DNA from: Collinsella sp.
GTDB lineage: Bacteria; Actinomycetota; Coriobacteriia; Coriobacteriales; Coriobacteriaceae
DNA length: 28,425 nt
Reading direction: 5' to 3'
Assembly (NCBI GenBank): GCA_018378775.1
Contig: JAGZWV010000029.1
Span: 1-28,425, forward strand
In this document: positions 6,649 through 15,236 of the stretch, in pieces
How positions within the stretch are numbered: position 1 is the first letter of the stretch
Layout: every line of letters starts with the position of its first letter
Program-made: the position numbers and the translations under genes
Notes under the pieces: generated by a model
What the model was told of the DNA's origin: nothing
Database searches by the model: none
Seen by the model: only the letters and a program-made list of their open reading frames with translations

Positions 6649-8514
6649 ATGACAAATGACTATCGCCGCGGTTCCGATGGGGGCCGCGGTTCTGGACGTC
6701 CCTCGTCGCGGGGACGTTCTGGTTATCAAGGAACGGGTCGGCAATCTTACAACGCCGGGCAGTCCCGTGGCAACGACCCGGCGTCGCGACTTCGCGGCTC
6801 GGGCGGCCCTCAAGTGCATAACACCAGGTCGCGCAAGAGTTCGTCGACCGAATGGCTCACAGGCGCGCCTCTGCCTCGCCGCAAAGCCGTCATGGGATTC
6901 ATTGGGCTTGGCTTGGGCTTGGGTGTCTTTCGCCTTGCCGATTATCAAATTGTCGAAGCCGATAAACTGCGCGAGCGTGCCGATGCGCGCCGCCTGCTTG
7001 CGCAGACCCTCTATGCCAAACGCGGCACCATCTACGACCGCAACGGTAACGTGCTGGCGTCGTCGGTCGAATGTCGCAACATCGCCGTGAACCCGCAGCT
7101 TGTCGAGGATGTTGACAAGACGGTGTCGGCGCTGGTCAAGGCAACTGGAATCGATAAAAAGACCTGCCGCAAGCTCGTCGAGTCCGATGGCACCTGGGTG
7201 TATATCAAGCGCCAGGTGGACGAAGACGATGCTGCGGTGCTGGAGAAGAAGAACCTGCCCGGCGTGCTTTTTGAGCAGGCCATGAAGCGCGTATATCCAT
7301 ACGGCAATCTGGCATCGCAGGTGCTGGGTGTAGTGAATGTGGACAACGACGGCTTGACGGGTCTCGAAAAGCAATACAACAAGCTTCTGACCGGCACGAA
7401 CGGTTCTCTCGTACGCGAGCGCGCGAGGGACGGCAGCTATATCGCGGGCGGTGCCTATAAAAAGGTGGCCGCGGTCGACGGCGTTGATATCGTGACGACG
7501 CTCGACGTCAATATCCAGCGTGCGGCTGAGGATGCTCTGGCAGAGGCTGTCGAGAAGACAAAGGCCAAGAACGGCTCGGCTTTGGTCACCGACCCCACGA
7601 CCGGTGAAATTCTCGCAGCCTGCTCGTACCCGACCTACGACCAGACCGATCTGGAGAACGCCAAGACCGAGGATATGAACCTGCGCCTGGTCACTGACGC
7701 CTACGAGCCCGGCTCGGTCTTTAAGACGCTCGTGGCGGGCGCCGGCTTCGACTTGGGCGTCGTACGATCGAGTACGTCGTTTGAGGTGCCGGCGAGCATC
7801 AAGGTGGGCGACGATACCGTTACCGATGCCGATAAGCGCGACTATGGCATGACCATGGATGTGCGCGAGATGATGCGCCGTTCGTCCAATGTGGGCTTTG
7901 TCCTGGTGGGGCGCAAGATCGGTGCCGACGACTTTGCCGCCTATGTGGACAAGTGGGGCATCGGTCACAGCTCCGGTGTCGATTTTCCGGGCGAGAGCCT
8001 GGGCATCGTCAAGGAGCGTGACCAGTATGACGGCGCCACGCTGGGATCGATGAGCTTTGGACAGGCGCTGTCCGTCTCGCCGATTGAGATCGCACGTGCC
8101 GTGGGCGGCATCGCCAACGGCGGCGTGATGATGACCCCGCACTTCTATAAGTCCAGCAAAGGCGACGAGAAGGACTGGGGCGAAGGCGAGCGCGCGATTT
8201 CTGGGGACGCCGCATCCCAGGTGACATCATGCATGCAGACGGTCGTGTCCGAGGGAACGGGCGTTGGCGGCGCGGTTGACGGCTATGACGTGGCGGGTAA
8301 GACCGGTACGGCCGAACGAGCCGACGAGAACGGCGGCTACCTCAAGGAGAACTACATGTCGTCCTTTATGGGCTTTGCGCCGGCACAATCGCCTAAGGTG
8401 CTGTGCTATATCACGCTCGACGGAACGCCGAGCGGCTCAGATGCCGCTGCGGTGCCGTTCCAGTCCATTATGGCCAACGCACTCGACGTGCTGGGTATTC
8501 CGCACACGAGGTAG
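6649..8514 (+). CDS. ftsI: Septal penicillin-binding protein (FtsI/PBP2-type transpeptidase)
   Basis: Class B PBP that crosslinks septal peptidoglycan with FtsW as partner. The 621 residues contain a basic, Gly/Ser/Arg-rich cytoplasmic tail (1-78), one membrane anchor (about 80-97), a dimerisation/pedestal domain beginning with the conserved RGTIYDRNGNVLA (126-138), and the transpeptidase domain with SVFK (catalytic Ser356, Lys359), SSN (412-414) and KTG (551-553). All three active-site motifs are intact, and the protein stops soon after the domain, with no PASTA repeats. The start at 6649 has only a weak ribosome site and lies 17 nt after the ftsL-like gene. Position and architecture favour the division PBP over an elongation PBP2 or sporulation SpoVD. 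Confidence 0.93.
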   Translation: MTNDYRRGSDGGRGSGRPSSRGRSGYQGTGRQSYNAGQSRGNDPASRLRGSGGPQVHNTRSRKSSSTEWLTGAPLPRRKAVMGFIGLGLGLGVFRLADYQIVEADKLRERADARRLLAQTLYAKRGTIYDRNGNVLASSVECRNIAVNPQLVEDVDKTVSALVKATGIDKKTCRKLVESDGTWVYIKRQVDEDDAAVLEKKNLPGVLFEQAMKRVYPYGNLASQVLGVVNVDNDGLTGLEKQYNKLLTGTNGSLVRERARDGSYIAGGAYKKVAAVDGVDIVTTLDVNIQRAAEDALAEAVEKTKAKNGSALVTDPTTGEILAACSYPTYDQTDLENAKTEDMNLRLVTDAYEPGSVFKTLVAGAGFDLGVVRSSTSFEVPASIKVGDDTVTDADKRDYGMTMDVREMMRRSSNVGFVLVGRKIGADDFAAYVDKWGIGHSSGVDFPGESLGIVKERDQYDGATLGSMSFGQALSVSPIEIARAVGGIANGGVMMTPHFYKSSKGDEKDWGEGERAISGDAASQVTSCMQTVVSEGTGVGGAVDGYDVAGKTGTAERADENGGYLKENYMSSFMGFAPAQSPKVLCYITLDGTPSGSDAAAVPFQSIMANALDVLGIPHTR

Positions 8515-8598
8515 GGGGTTACAATCTTTGGGGCGTGGTTTGTTGTCCCATATGAGGGGTGTTCACATGCCCTGCACCACGCATGCGCGGCGCTGGGA

Positions 8599-8604
8599 TA
8601 CAAT
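8599..8604 (+). promoter_or_regulatory. Possible -10 element of an internal promoter before murF
   Basis: TACAAT in the 127-bp gap between the PBP gene and murF resembles a -10 hexamer, but no good -35 lies 16-18 bp upstream. It would give a leader of about 30 nt ending in the GGGGAG ribosome site of murF. Confidence 0.3.
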
Positions 8605-8641
8605 ACGCCGATAGCATTATTAGGTTTACAGGGGAGCTGCA

Positions 8642-10066
8642 ATGATAGAGATCGCCGTCAACAACCTCGCGGCCGCAACAGGGGCCCGAACCGTGACGGG
8701 AGAAGCCGATCGGGTATGCCGCGGGTGCGTTATCGACTCGCGCCAGGTCGAGGAAGGGACGATTTTCGTCGCCTTTCCCGGTGAAAACGTCGACGGCAAT
8801 GATTTTGCTTCCCGTGCCGTCCAGTCGGGTGCCGGCGCCGTCGTGATGACGCGTGAGCCCGAGGCCGAGCTGGTCTCGCTGGCGCAGGACAAGGGCTGTG
8901 CCATCTTGCTGACCGATGATCCCGAGGAGTTTCTGCTGCGTTTGGCGCACAGGTACCGCCTGGAGCTTGGCTGCCTGGTCGTTGGTATTACCGGTTCCAT
9001 CGGCAAGACGACGACCAAGGACGTGCTCGCCGCCGTGCTCGCCAAGCGCTATCGTGTCTGGGCCACCAAGGGCAATTTCAATAACCTGATCGGCATGCCG
9101 CTCACGGTGCTTTCCGCTCCGGCCGATACCGAGGTCCTGGTGCTCGAGATGGGCATGAACCATTTCCACGAGATTGAGCGCCTGTCCCAGTCCGCCAATC
9201 CCAACCTTGCCATCGTGAGCAAGATCGGCACCTCTCATATCGGCATTTTGGGTAGCCGCGAGAACATCGCCCGCGCTAAGGCCGAGATTGTCCAGGGTAT
9301 GTGCGCCGCCGGCGACTTCTTGCCGCTGCTGGTTTTGGGCGGTGAGGACGACTTTACGCCGTTCATTCGCGATACGTTCGCCCAGCCTGCTGGTATCGAT
9401 GTGATGCTGGCCGGCGTCTCGGACGATGATGAGGTCCGCGCCCACGACGTTCGAGTTGATGACGAGGGCCGTCCGGTCTTTACGCTCGATTTTGGTCAGG
9501 GCGAGACGATCGATACCATGCTTGCCATCCCCGGCGTGCAGTCCGTTCCTAATGCCGTTAAGGCCGCCGCGGTTGCCTATCGCCTGGGCGTGACGCCCGA
9601 GCAGATCGATACTGCCTTTAGGGGCCTCACGATCACCGGTCACCGCCAGGAGATTAAGCGCGCCAAGAGCGGTGCCCGCGTCATCGACGATTCCTATAAC
9701 GCCAGCGCCGAATCCATGGCTGCTGGCCTCGATCTGCTGTGCTCGCTTTCGTGCACGGGGTCTCGCATGGCGATCCTGGGCGAGATGGGCGAGATGGGCG
9801 ATGAGGCTCCTCGCATGCATGAGCTCGTGGGCGCCTATGCCGCCGCCAAGAAGCTCGACATGTTGGCGTGCGTGGGTGGTGAGCTGGCCCAGCTTATGGC
9901 CGATGCCGCGCGCATGATGGGTATGGACGAGGACCGCATCCAGGTGTTCTCCGATTATCAGCAGGTGCTCGACCGCATGGGCGGCGCGCTTGAAAAACAT
10001 GATGTTGTACTGGTCAAGGGTTCCCGCTTTGTTGAGCTCGACCGCTTTGTGGAAGGTGTGTGCTAG
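8642..10066 (+). CDS. murF: UDP-N-acetylmuramoyl-tripeptide--D-alanyl-D-alanine ligase
   Basis: Adds D-Ala-D-Ala to UDP-MurNAc-tripeptide with ATP, completing the cytoplasmic pentapeptide precursor. The 474 residues fit the Mur ligase three-domain plan: an N-terminal UMP-binding domain with IDSRQVEEGTIFVAFPG (31-47), the central ATPase with the P-loop GITGSIGKTTTK (115-126) and EMGMNHFHEIE, and a C-terminal domain with VIDDSYNASAESM and LGEMGEMG. This VxDxYNA(N/S)P-type block and the S-I-G-K-T P-loop are characteristic of MurF and separate it from MurE. ATG 8642 has GGGGAG 5 nt upstream. mraY begins 3 nt after the stop. In many bacteria murE precedes murF; here the space before murF is noncoding. 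Confidence 0.95.
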   Translation: MIEIAVNNLAAATGARTVTGEADRVCRGCVIDSRQVEEGTIFVAFPGENVDGNDFASRAVQSGAGAVVMTREPEAELVSLAQDKGCAILLTDDPEEFLLRLAHRYRLELGCLVVGITGSIGKTTTKDVLAAVLAKRYRVWATKGNFNNLIGMPLTVLSAPADTEVLVLEMGMNHFHEIERLSQSANPNLAIVSKIGTSHIGILGSRENIARAKAEIVQGMCAAGDFLPLLVLGGEDDFTPFIRDTFAQPAGIDVMLAGVSDDDEVRAHDVRVDDEGRPVFTLDFGQGETIDTMLAIPGVQSVPNAVKAAAVAYRLGVTPEQIDTAFRGLTITGHRQEIKRAKSGARVIDDSYNASAESMAAGLDLLCSLSCTGSRMAILGEMGEMGDEAPRMHELVGAYAAAKKLDMLACVGGELAQLMADAARMMGMDEDRIQVFSDYQQVLDRMGGALEKHDVVLVKGSRFVELDRFVEGVC

Positions 10067-10069
10067 CCC

Positions 10070-11089
10070 ATGTTCGGCAATCCCTCGTATCCAACGTATC
10101 AGGCTTTTTTGGGGCTTGGCATCGCCGCTGCCATTGCGCTGCTGCTCATGCCGTGGTGGATCAAGCTGCTTAAGGTCGAGGGTATCGGCCAGCAGGTTCG
10201 TGCCGACGGCCCCAAGCGTCATTTGGTTAAGCAGGGAACGCCCACCATGGGTGGCGTTGTCATCCTCGTCGCGATCTCGCTGACCTGCCTGCTGATGGGC
10301 AAGCTCACCACCGAGCTCGTGCTCGTGCTGCTCGCCACGCTGGCGACCGGCGTGCTGGGCCTGATTGACGACCTGACCTCCGTTACGCATGGGCGCTCGC
10401 TCGGTCTGACGCCCCATGCTAAGATGATCGGCCTAACCATTATCTGTGTCACCTTTACGGTACTTGCCGTTAACTGGTGCGGCGTCGCCCCCGAGATTCG
10501 TTTTCCCGGCGGCCTGACGATTGACCTCGGTGTTCTTTCGACCACTATCTGCGGCCTTTCGTTCCCGTGGCTCTACATTGTCTTTTGCTGGCTGATGATC
10601 GCCGGTCTTTCTAATGCCGTGAACCTGACCGATGGCCTTGACGGTCTTGCTGGCGGCACCTCCATGATCGCCATGCTCGCCATGGCTGCGATGGCGTTTT
10701 TGCACGGAGACGTGAACCTGTCCATCTTCTGCACCGCGTGTGCCGGTGCCTGCTTGGGCTTTCTGTGGTTCAACTGCTATCCGGCGAGCATCTTTATGGG
10801 CGATACCGGCTCGCTTGCCCTGGGCGCCGCGTTTGCCTGCACCTCCATCATGACCAACACCGAAGTCGTTTCCCTCATCATCGGCGGTCTGTTTATCGTC
10901 GAGACCCTGTCGGTCATGATCCAGGTTGTCTATTTCCACTTTACGCACAAGCGCGTCTTCCTTATGGCGCCCATTCATCATCATTTCGAAAAGAAGGGCT
11001 GGGCCGAGACTAAGGTCGTTATCCGTTTTTGGATTATCGCCGCGGCCTTTGGTGCCGTTGGCCTTGCCCTGTTCTTCCAGTTGGGATAG
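10070..11089 (+). CDS. mraY: Phospho-N-acetylmuramoyl-pentapeptide-transferase
   Basis: Integral membrane enzyme that transfers phospho-MurNAc-pentapeptide from UDP to undecaprenyl phosphate, forming lipid I. The 339 residues show about ten hydrophobic segments and the family signatures: GTPTMGG (57-62 region), LIDD (98-101) with the catalytic aspartates, NAVNLTDGLDGLAGG, FMGDTGSLALG, and the late APIHHHFEKKGW loop that is specific to MraY within the polyprenyl-phosphate transferase superfamily. That loop excludes WecA/TagO-type relatives. The start is 3 nt after the murF stop, so coupling is likely; murD follows after 9 nt. Confidence 0.97.
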   Translation: MFGNPSYPTYQAFLGLGIAAAIALLLMPWWIKLLKVEGIGQQVRADGPKRHLVKQGTPTMGGVVILVAISLTCLLMGKLTTELVLVLLATLATGVLGLIDDLTSVTHGRSLGLTPHAKMIGLTIICVTFTVLAVNWCGVAPEIRFPGGLTIDLGVLSTTICGLSFPWLYIVFCWLMIAGLSNAVNLTDGLDGLAGGTSMIAMLAMAAMAFLHGDVNLSIFCTACAGACLGFLWFNCYPASIFMGDTGSLALGAAFACTSIMTNTEVVSLIIGGLFIVETLSVMIQVVYFHFTHKRVFLMAPIHHHFEKKGWAETKVVIRFWIIAAAFGAVGLALFFQLG

Positions 11090-11098
11090 TGGTCTTTC

Positions 11099-12505
11099 AT
11101 GCCTCTTGCTGATGTCTTTAGCCTGCTTGTTTTGGGACAGGGTAAATCCGGTCTCGATGTCGCCCGTTGGGCGTTGGCTCACCCCGAGCGCGTGAGCGCC
11201 ACGACCGTGTATGGCGGCGATACTTCCGAGCCCAATGACGCCACGCGTGCGCTCGAGGCGCAGGGTGCGTCGTTTGTCTACGGCACCGAGCAGGTCGAGG
11301 GTGCCTATGACGTATGCGTGACGTGCCCGGGCATCTCGGAGTTCTCGGGCTTCTTTAAGGCCGGGCGCGAGCATGCCGCCCAGATTATGGGTGAGCCCGA
11401 GTTTGCCTATCGCCTGTCGCCCGATAACTGGATTGCCATCACGGGCACCAACGGCAAGACGACCACCACGTCGCTGACTGATTATCTGCTTAAGGCTGCC
11501 GGCGAGGCCAGCGTTGCTGTCGGCAACATCGGCGAGCCGCCGGTCAACGAGATTGACGGCCGAGCCCACAACGAGTGGTTTGCGGCTGAGCTCTCGAGCT
11601 ATCAGATTGCTACGACAACCGAGCTCCACCCCCGCGTGGCGGTGCTGCTCAACATCACTCCCGACCACTTGGGCTGGCATAAGAGCCATAAGAACTATGC
11701 ACTTGCCAAGATCAAACTGTTTGACAATATGGTCGATGACGATCTGGTGGTTGTCGACGTCGAAGACGCCGGCATTCACGAGTTCGATGAGTACATCTAC
11801 ACGCCGGGTCGTCGCATCTGCAAGGTTGCCTTTGACGAGCCTGAGGGCGAGGATGCCGCCTTTGTGCGCGATGGCAAGATGATCGTGCGTCTGAAGGGTG
11901 TCGAGACCCCGCTCATCGCTACATCCGAGCTCAAGATCTCGGGCCATCACAATGTTATCAATGCCCTGTGCGCTGCCACGGCTGCCTTGGCGGTCGGTGC
12001 CGATGTCGATGGTGTCTGCCGCGGTCTTGCCTCGTTCCAGCCGCTCGAGCACCGCGTGGAGCCGTGTGGCGAGATTGACGGCGTGCGTTACGTCAACGAT
12101 TCCAAGGCGACCAACACCGATGCGGTCGAGAAGGCACTGACGGCATTTCCCGATGACGACGTGATCTTGCTGCTCGGCGGCCACGATAAGGGCACGCCGC
12201 TCACGGACTTCGCGCGCGTCGTTATGGACAACGTGCGCTCGGTCGTCTGCTTTGGCGATGCGCGCGAGCGCTTCACCGCCGCTATGGACGAGGCCGATGT
12301 CGATGGCGATGTGGATATCGCCCAGGCGGATGACCTACGCGACGCCGTGGACGTTGCCCGTTCGTTGTCGAGCCGTGGCGACGTGATCCTACTTTCACCT
12401 GCCTGCTCTTCGTTCGATGAGTTCTCGGGCTATGAGGAGCGCGGCCGCGTGTTTAAGGACTACGTGGCTCAGCTTGCCGCTGCGTCGAAATCACAAATGG
12501 AATAG
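11099..12505 (+). CDS. murD: UDP-N-acetylmuramoylalanine--D-glutamate ligase
   Basis: Adds D-glutamate to UDP-MurNAc-L-Ala in the cytoplasm. The 468 residues have an N-terminal Rossmann-like domain with LVLGQGKSGLDVARWA (10-25), the central ATPase with GTNGKTTTT (116-124) and the ELSSYQIATTTELHPRVAVL block typical of MurD, then NITPDHLGWH and the C-terminal LEHRVEPCGEIDGVRYVNDSKATN region, where the SKATN signature is diagnostic of MurD. Catalytic elements look intact. It sits between mraY and ftsW with gaps of 9 and 8 nt, in one transcription unit. Confidence 0.96.
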   Translation: MPLADVFSLLVLGQGKSGLDVARWALAHPERVSATTVYGGDTSEPNDATRALEAQGASFVYGTEQVEGAYDVCVTCPGISEFSGFFKAGREHAAQIMGEPEFAYRLSPDNWIAITGTNGKTTTTSLTDYLLKAAGEASVAVGNIGEPPVNEIDGRAHNEWFAAELSSYQIATTTELHPRVAVLLNITPDHLGWHKSHKNYALAKIKLFDNMVDDDLVVVDVEDAGIHEFDEYIYTPGRRICKVAFDEPEGEDAAFVRDGKMIVRLKGVETPLIATSELKISGHHNVINALCAATAALAVGADVDGVCRGLASFQPLEHRVEPCGEIDGVRYVNDSKATNTDAVEKALTAFPDDDVILLLGGHDKGTPLTDFARVVMDNVRSVVCFGDARERFTAAMDEADVDGDVDIAQADDLRDAVDVARSLSSRGDVILLSPACSSFDEFSGYEERGRVFKDYVAQLAAASKSQME

Positions 12506-12513
12506 GGGTTGCG

Positions 12514-14034
12514 GTGAGAGAGGAGAGCCCCCGACAAGGTATGAGGAGGCCCGACTCGGACCGTGCTTCCTCACGTCGCACCACACCGCGTTCCGGCCGC
12601 GGCGGGCAGTCGTTTAGCGAACGCTATATTGCCGGCGTTCCCGCCCGTATCATGCGCCCCCGTTTGATATTCATGGCCTGCTTGTTTACCTTGGTATGCT
12701 TTGGCCTGCTGATGGTGTACTCGGCGTCTTCGGTCGAGGCGCTGCACGAGAATGGCTCGGCGACGTTTTTTCTGGGTCGACAGGCCGCGTTTGCCGTGGT
12801 CGGTGTTCTGGCGCTGATTGCCATCGTGCGCGTTTTGCCGGACAGCTGGTTTGGGGAGGATGTGCTCAGGATCTTCCTCATCGGCATGATAGGGCTACTG
12901 CTTCTGGTGTTCTTGGTGGGCAGCGGCAGCCGCGGCGCCACGCGCTGGCTCAACATCGCCGGTATTCAGTTCCAGCCTTCCGAGTTTTTAAAGCCATTTG
13001 CCATTGCGTATTCGGCCATCATGCTTGATCGCTTCTTTTCGCCCGGTGGCAACATCAACGAATTCCTTCGCAAGATGGGCATCTACCTGGGCATTTCGCT
13101 CTTTCTGATCTTTATCCAGCCCGATTTCGGTACTGTCCTGATCATCTTGTTGACCCTCATGTGCATGGCGTTGTTTGCGGGTCTCGACCCCAGATTTATC
13201 ATTGGCGTGCTAATCTTCGGCATTCTCGTGATCGTGATTGCGCTTGTCGCAGAGCCGTACCGTATGGTGCGTATTCAGGTTGCCTTGAACCCTTGGGCCG
13301 ACGAGTATGGTGACGGCTATCAGGCCACGCTTGCCATCATGGCCTTTGCCTCGGGCGGTCTGTTCGGCCGTGGCATCGGCAACTCAACCATGAAGTACTC
13401 GTATCTGCCCGAAGCGCACAACGACTACATCCTGGCCATCATTGGCGAGGAAGTCGGTTTTGTCGGAACCGTGCTGTTCTTCTTGGTGTTTGCGATGCTG
13501 ATCTACTCGGCGTTTCGCATTGCCGAGCAGGCGACCGATCGTCGGGGCGCGCTTATGGCGTCTGGCTCCGCGGTCATTCTCGCGGTGCAGTTTTTGATTA
13601 ACGCGCTGGGCATCCTCAACGTGTTTCCCATGACGGGCAAACCGCTGCCGTTTATTAGCTACGGCGGTTCGTCGATTATTGTGTCGCTCATGCTTGCCGG
13701 GTTGATCTTGCGCGTTTCGTACGAGAGCGCCCGCCGCGATGAGTATGACCGCCGCCGTGAGAGCTTTGCCGTTATGGATGAGAGTACTGCCGGCGTGCCC
13801 CACGTGCGCGGCGAGCGATCTTCGCGTAACGGTTTTACCGTCCTGGATGGCTCTGCGACCGAGCCGGCAGCTCGTCCACGCTCGCGAACGGCTCCGCAAG
13901 GTCGTCCGCAGCGCCCCAGCCCTCGCAACGCGGGCGGCGGATATAATCGAATCGATTTGAACTCGGACCCGTCGGCGCGTCTGCGTACCGACGACCAGGG
14001 ACCGCGTGTACGAAGGGACTACCATGACCGATAA
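12514..14034 (+). CDS. ftsW: Lipid II polymerase / division protein FtsW (SEDS family)
   Basis: Septal peptidoglycan glycosyltransferase working with the class B PBP encoded five genes upstream. Of 506 residues, about 50-400 form the ten-helix SEDS core with QFQPSEFLKP, HNDYILAIIGEEVGFVGT and GKPLPFISYGGSSI, the classic FtsW/RodA motifs. It has unusually extended soluble ends: an Arg/Ser-rich N-terminal 48 residues and a C-terminal tail of about 107 residues (400-506) rich in Arg, Pro and Ser. GTG 12514 is taken as start (GGGG upstream); ATG 12541, preceded by AAGG, would remove nine residues and is equally possible. RodA is the main alternative, but placement between murD and murG argues for FtsW. 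The end overlaps murG by 11 nt. Confidence 0.93.
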   Translation: MREESPRQGMRRPDSDRASSRRTTPRSGRGGQSFSERYIAGVPARIMRPRLIFMACLFTLVCFGLLMVYSASSVEALHENGSATFFLGRQAAFAVVGVLALIAIVRVLPDSWFGEDVLRIFLIGMIGLLLLVFLVGSGSRGATRWLNIAGIQFQPSEFLKPFAIAYSAIMLDRFFSPGGNINEFLRKMGIYLGISLFLIFIQPDFGTVLIILLTLMCMALFAGLDPRFIIGVLIFGILVIVIALVAEPYRMVRIQVALNPWADEYGDGYQATLAIMAFASGGLFGRGIGNSTMKYSYLPEAHNDYILAIIGEEVGFVGTVLFFLVFAMLIYSAFRIAEQATDRRGALMASGSAVILAVQFLINALGILNVFPMTGKPLPFISYGGSSIIVSLMLAGLILRVSYESARRDEYDRRRESFAVMDESTAGVPHVRGERSSRNGFTVLDGSATEPAARPRSRTAPQGRPQRPSPRNAGGGYNRIDLNSDPSARLRTDDQGPRVRRDYHDR

Positions 14035-15139
14035 AATGACCGTTGCTATTGCAGCCGGCGGCACGGCAGGACACATCAACCCCGCGCTCGCCTTGGCTGA
14101 AGAACTGCGTGACCGTGGCCACCACGTTGTGTTCGTGGGCCAGTCGCGCAAGCTCGAGGGTCGTCTGGTCCCCGATGCTGGGTTTGATTTTGTGCCCATT
14201 ACGGTCACGGGCTTCGACCGCTCCCGTCCTTGGACGGCGCTGACCTCGCTGTGGCGTGTCAACAAAGCCAAGCGTGCGCTCGCCAGTCATTTCTCAAAGG
14301 TCGGCAAGCCCGATGCCGCCATTGGTTTTGGTGCCTATGTCGAGGTTCCGCTGCTGGGGTGGTGCAAGGGCGCGGGCGTTCCGTATCTGCTGCATGAGCA
14401 GAACTCTGTTCCGGGCCTGGCCAACAAGATGATGAACTCCCACGCCGCCCGCGTGTGCATCTCGGTGCCGGCAGCGCGTTCGGTCTTTGAGCGCGAAGGT
14501 GACCCTGACCACGTGCTCATGACCGGTAACCCCGTACGTCGCTCGGTGATCGAGGGCAATCGCGCTCGCGGCCGCAAGGCACTTGGTGTTCCCGAGGACG
14601 CTACGCTGCTGCTCGTCTTTGGCGGTTCACTTGGCGCCCAGCACCTCAACGAGCGCGTGGTTTCGCTCAAAAACGAGCTGCTTTCGCGCAAGAATCTCTA
14701 TGTGTTGCATTCGACGGGTGCCGACGGCTTTGAGGAGACCGAGCGCGCTTTGGCGCTGACGCCCGAGGAGGCGAAGCGTTACCGCGTCCAGACATACATC
14801 GACAACATGGGCGATATGCTGGCTGCTGCCGATTTGGTGCTCTCGCGTTCGGGCGCATCGAGCGTGGCCGAGATCGCTGCGCTCGCCGTGCCTTCGGTGC
14901 TCGTGCCGTACCCGCATGCGACAGCCGACCACCAAACCACCAATGCCCGTTATCTGGTCGACGCCGGGGCCGGCGTGCTCTGCGCCGATGCCGATATCGA
15001 CGGTTCTGCCTTTGCCGATGAGCTGCTGCACCTGGTCGATGACGCGGCGGCACGCGACGCCATGCGTCAGGCGGCGCGTGGTCTGGCTCAGGATAGGGCC
15101 GCCGCTCTTCTGGCGGATGCGGTAGAGGGTTTGCGTTAG
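14024..15139 (+). CDS. murG: UDP-GlcNAc--lipid I N-acetylglucosaminyltransferase
   Basis: Peripheral membrane glycosyltransferase that adds GlcNAc to lipid I, giving lipid II, the substrate of FtsW. The 371-residue GT-B protein has the N-terminal lipid-binding glycine-rich loop GGTAGHINP (12-20), the second-domain loop VFGGSLGAQHLNE, and the donor-binding block around SRSGASSVAEIAAL followed by PYPHATADHQTTNA. The ATG at 14024 is preferred over an in-frame GTG at 14006 because GAAGGG (14012-14017) lies 6 nt upstream. It overlaps the end of ftsW by 11 nt in another frame, which suggests coupled translation of lipid II synthesis and polymerisation genes. Confidence 0.96.
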   Translation: MTDKMTVAIAAGGTAGHINPALALAEELRDRGHHVVFVGQSRKLEGRLVPDAGFDFVPITVTGFDRSRPWTALTSLWRVNKAKRALASHFSKVGKPDAAIGFGAYVEVPLLGWCKGAGVPYLLHEQNSVPGLANKMMNSHAARVCISVPAARSVFEREGDPDHVLMTGNPVRRSVIEGNRARGRKALGVPEDATLLLVFGGSLGAQHLNERVVSLKNELLSRKNLYVLHSTGADGFEETERALALTPEEAKRYRVQTYIDNMGDMLAAADLVLSRSGASSVAEIAALAVPSVLVPYPHATADHQTTNARYLVDAGAGVLCADADIDGSAFADELLHLVDDAAARDAMRQAARGLAQDRAAALLADAVEGLR

Positions 15140-15236
15140 TTAGACGGGATATCGTCGGTCGCCCTCGCGCTGATGCGGTAGGTGCGGTACAGTTAACGGG
15201 TTACAGGCAGTGTTTACGCAAGGAGTACACGAGCAC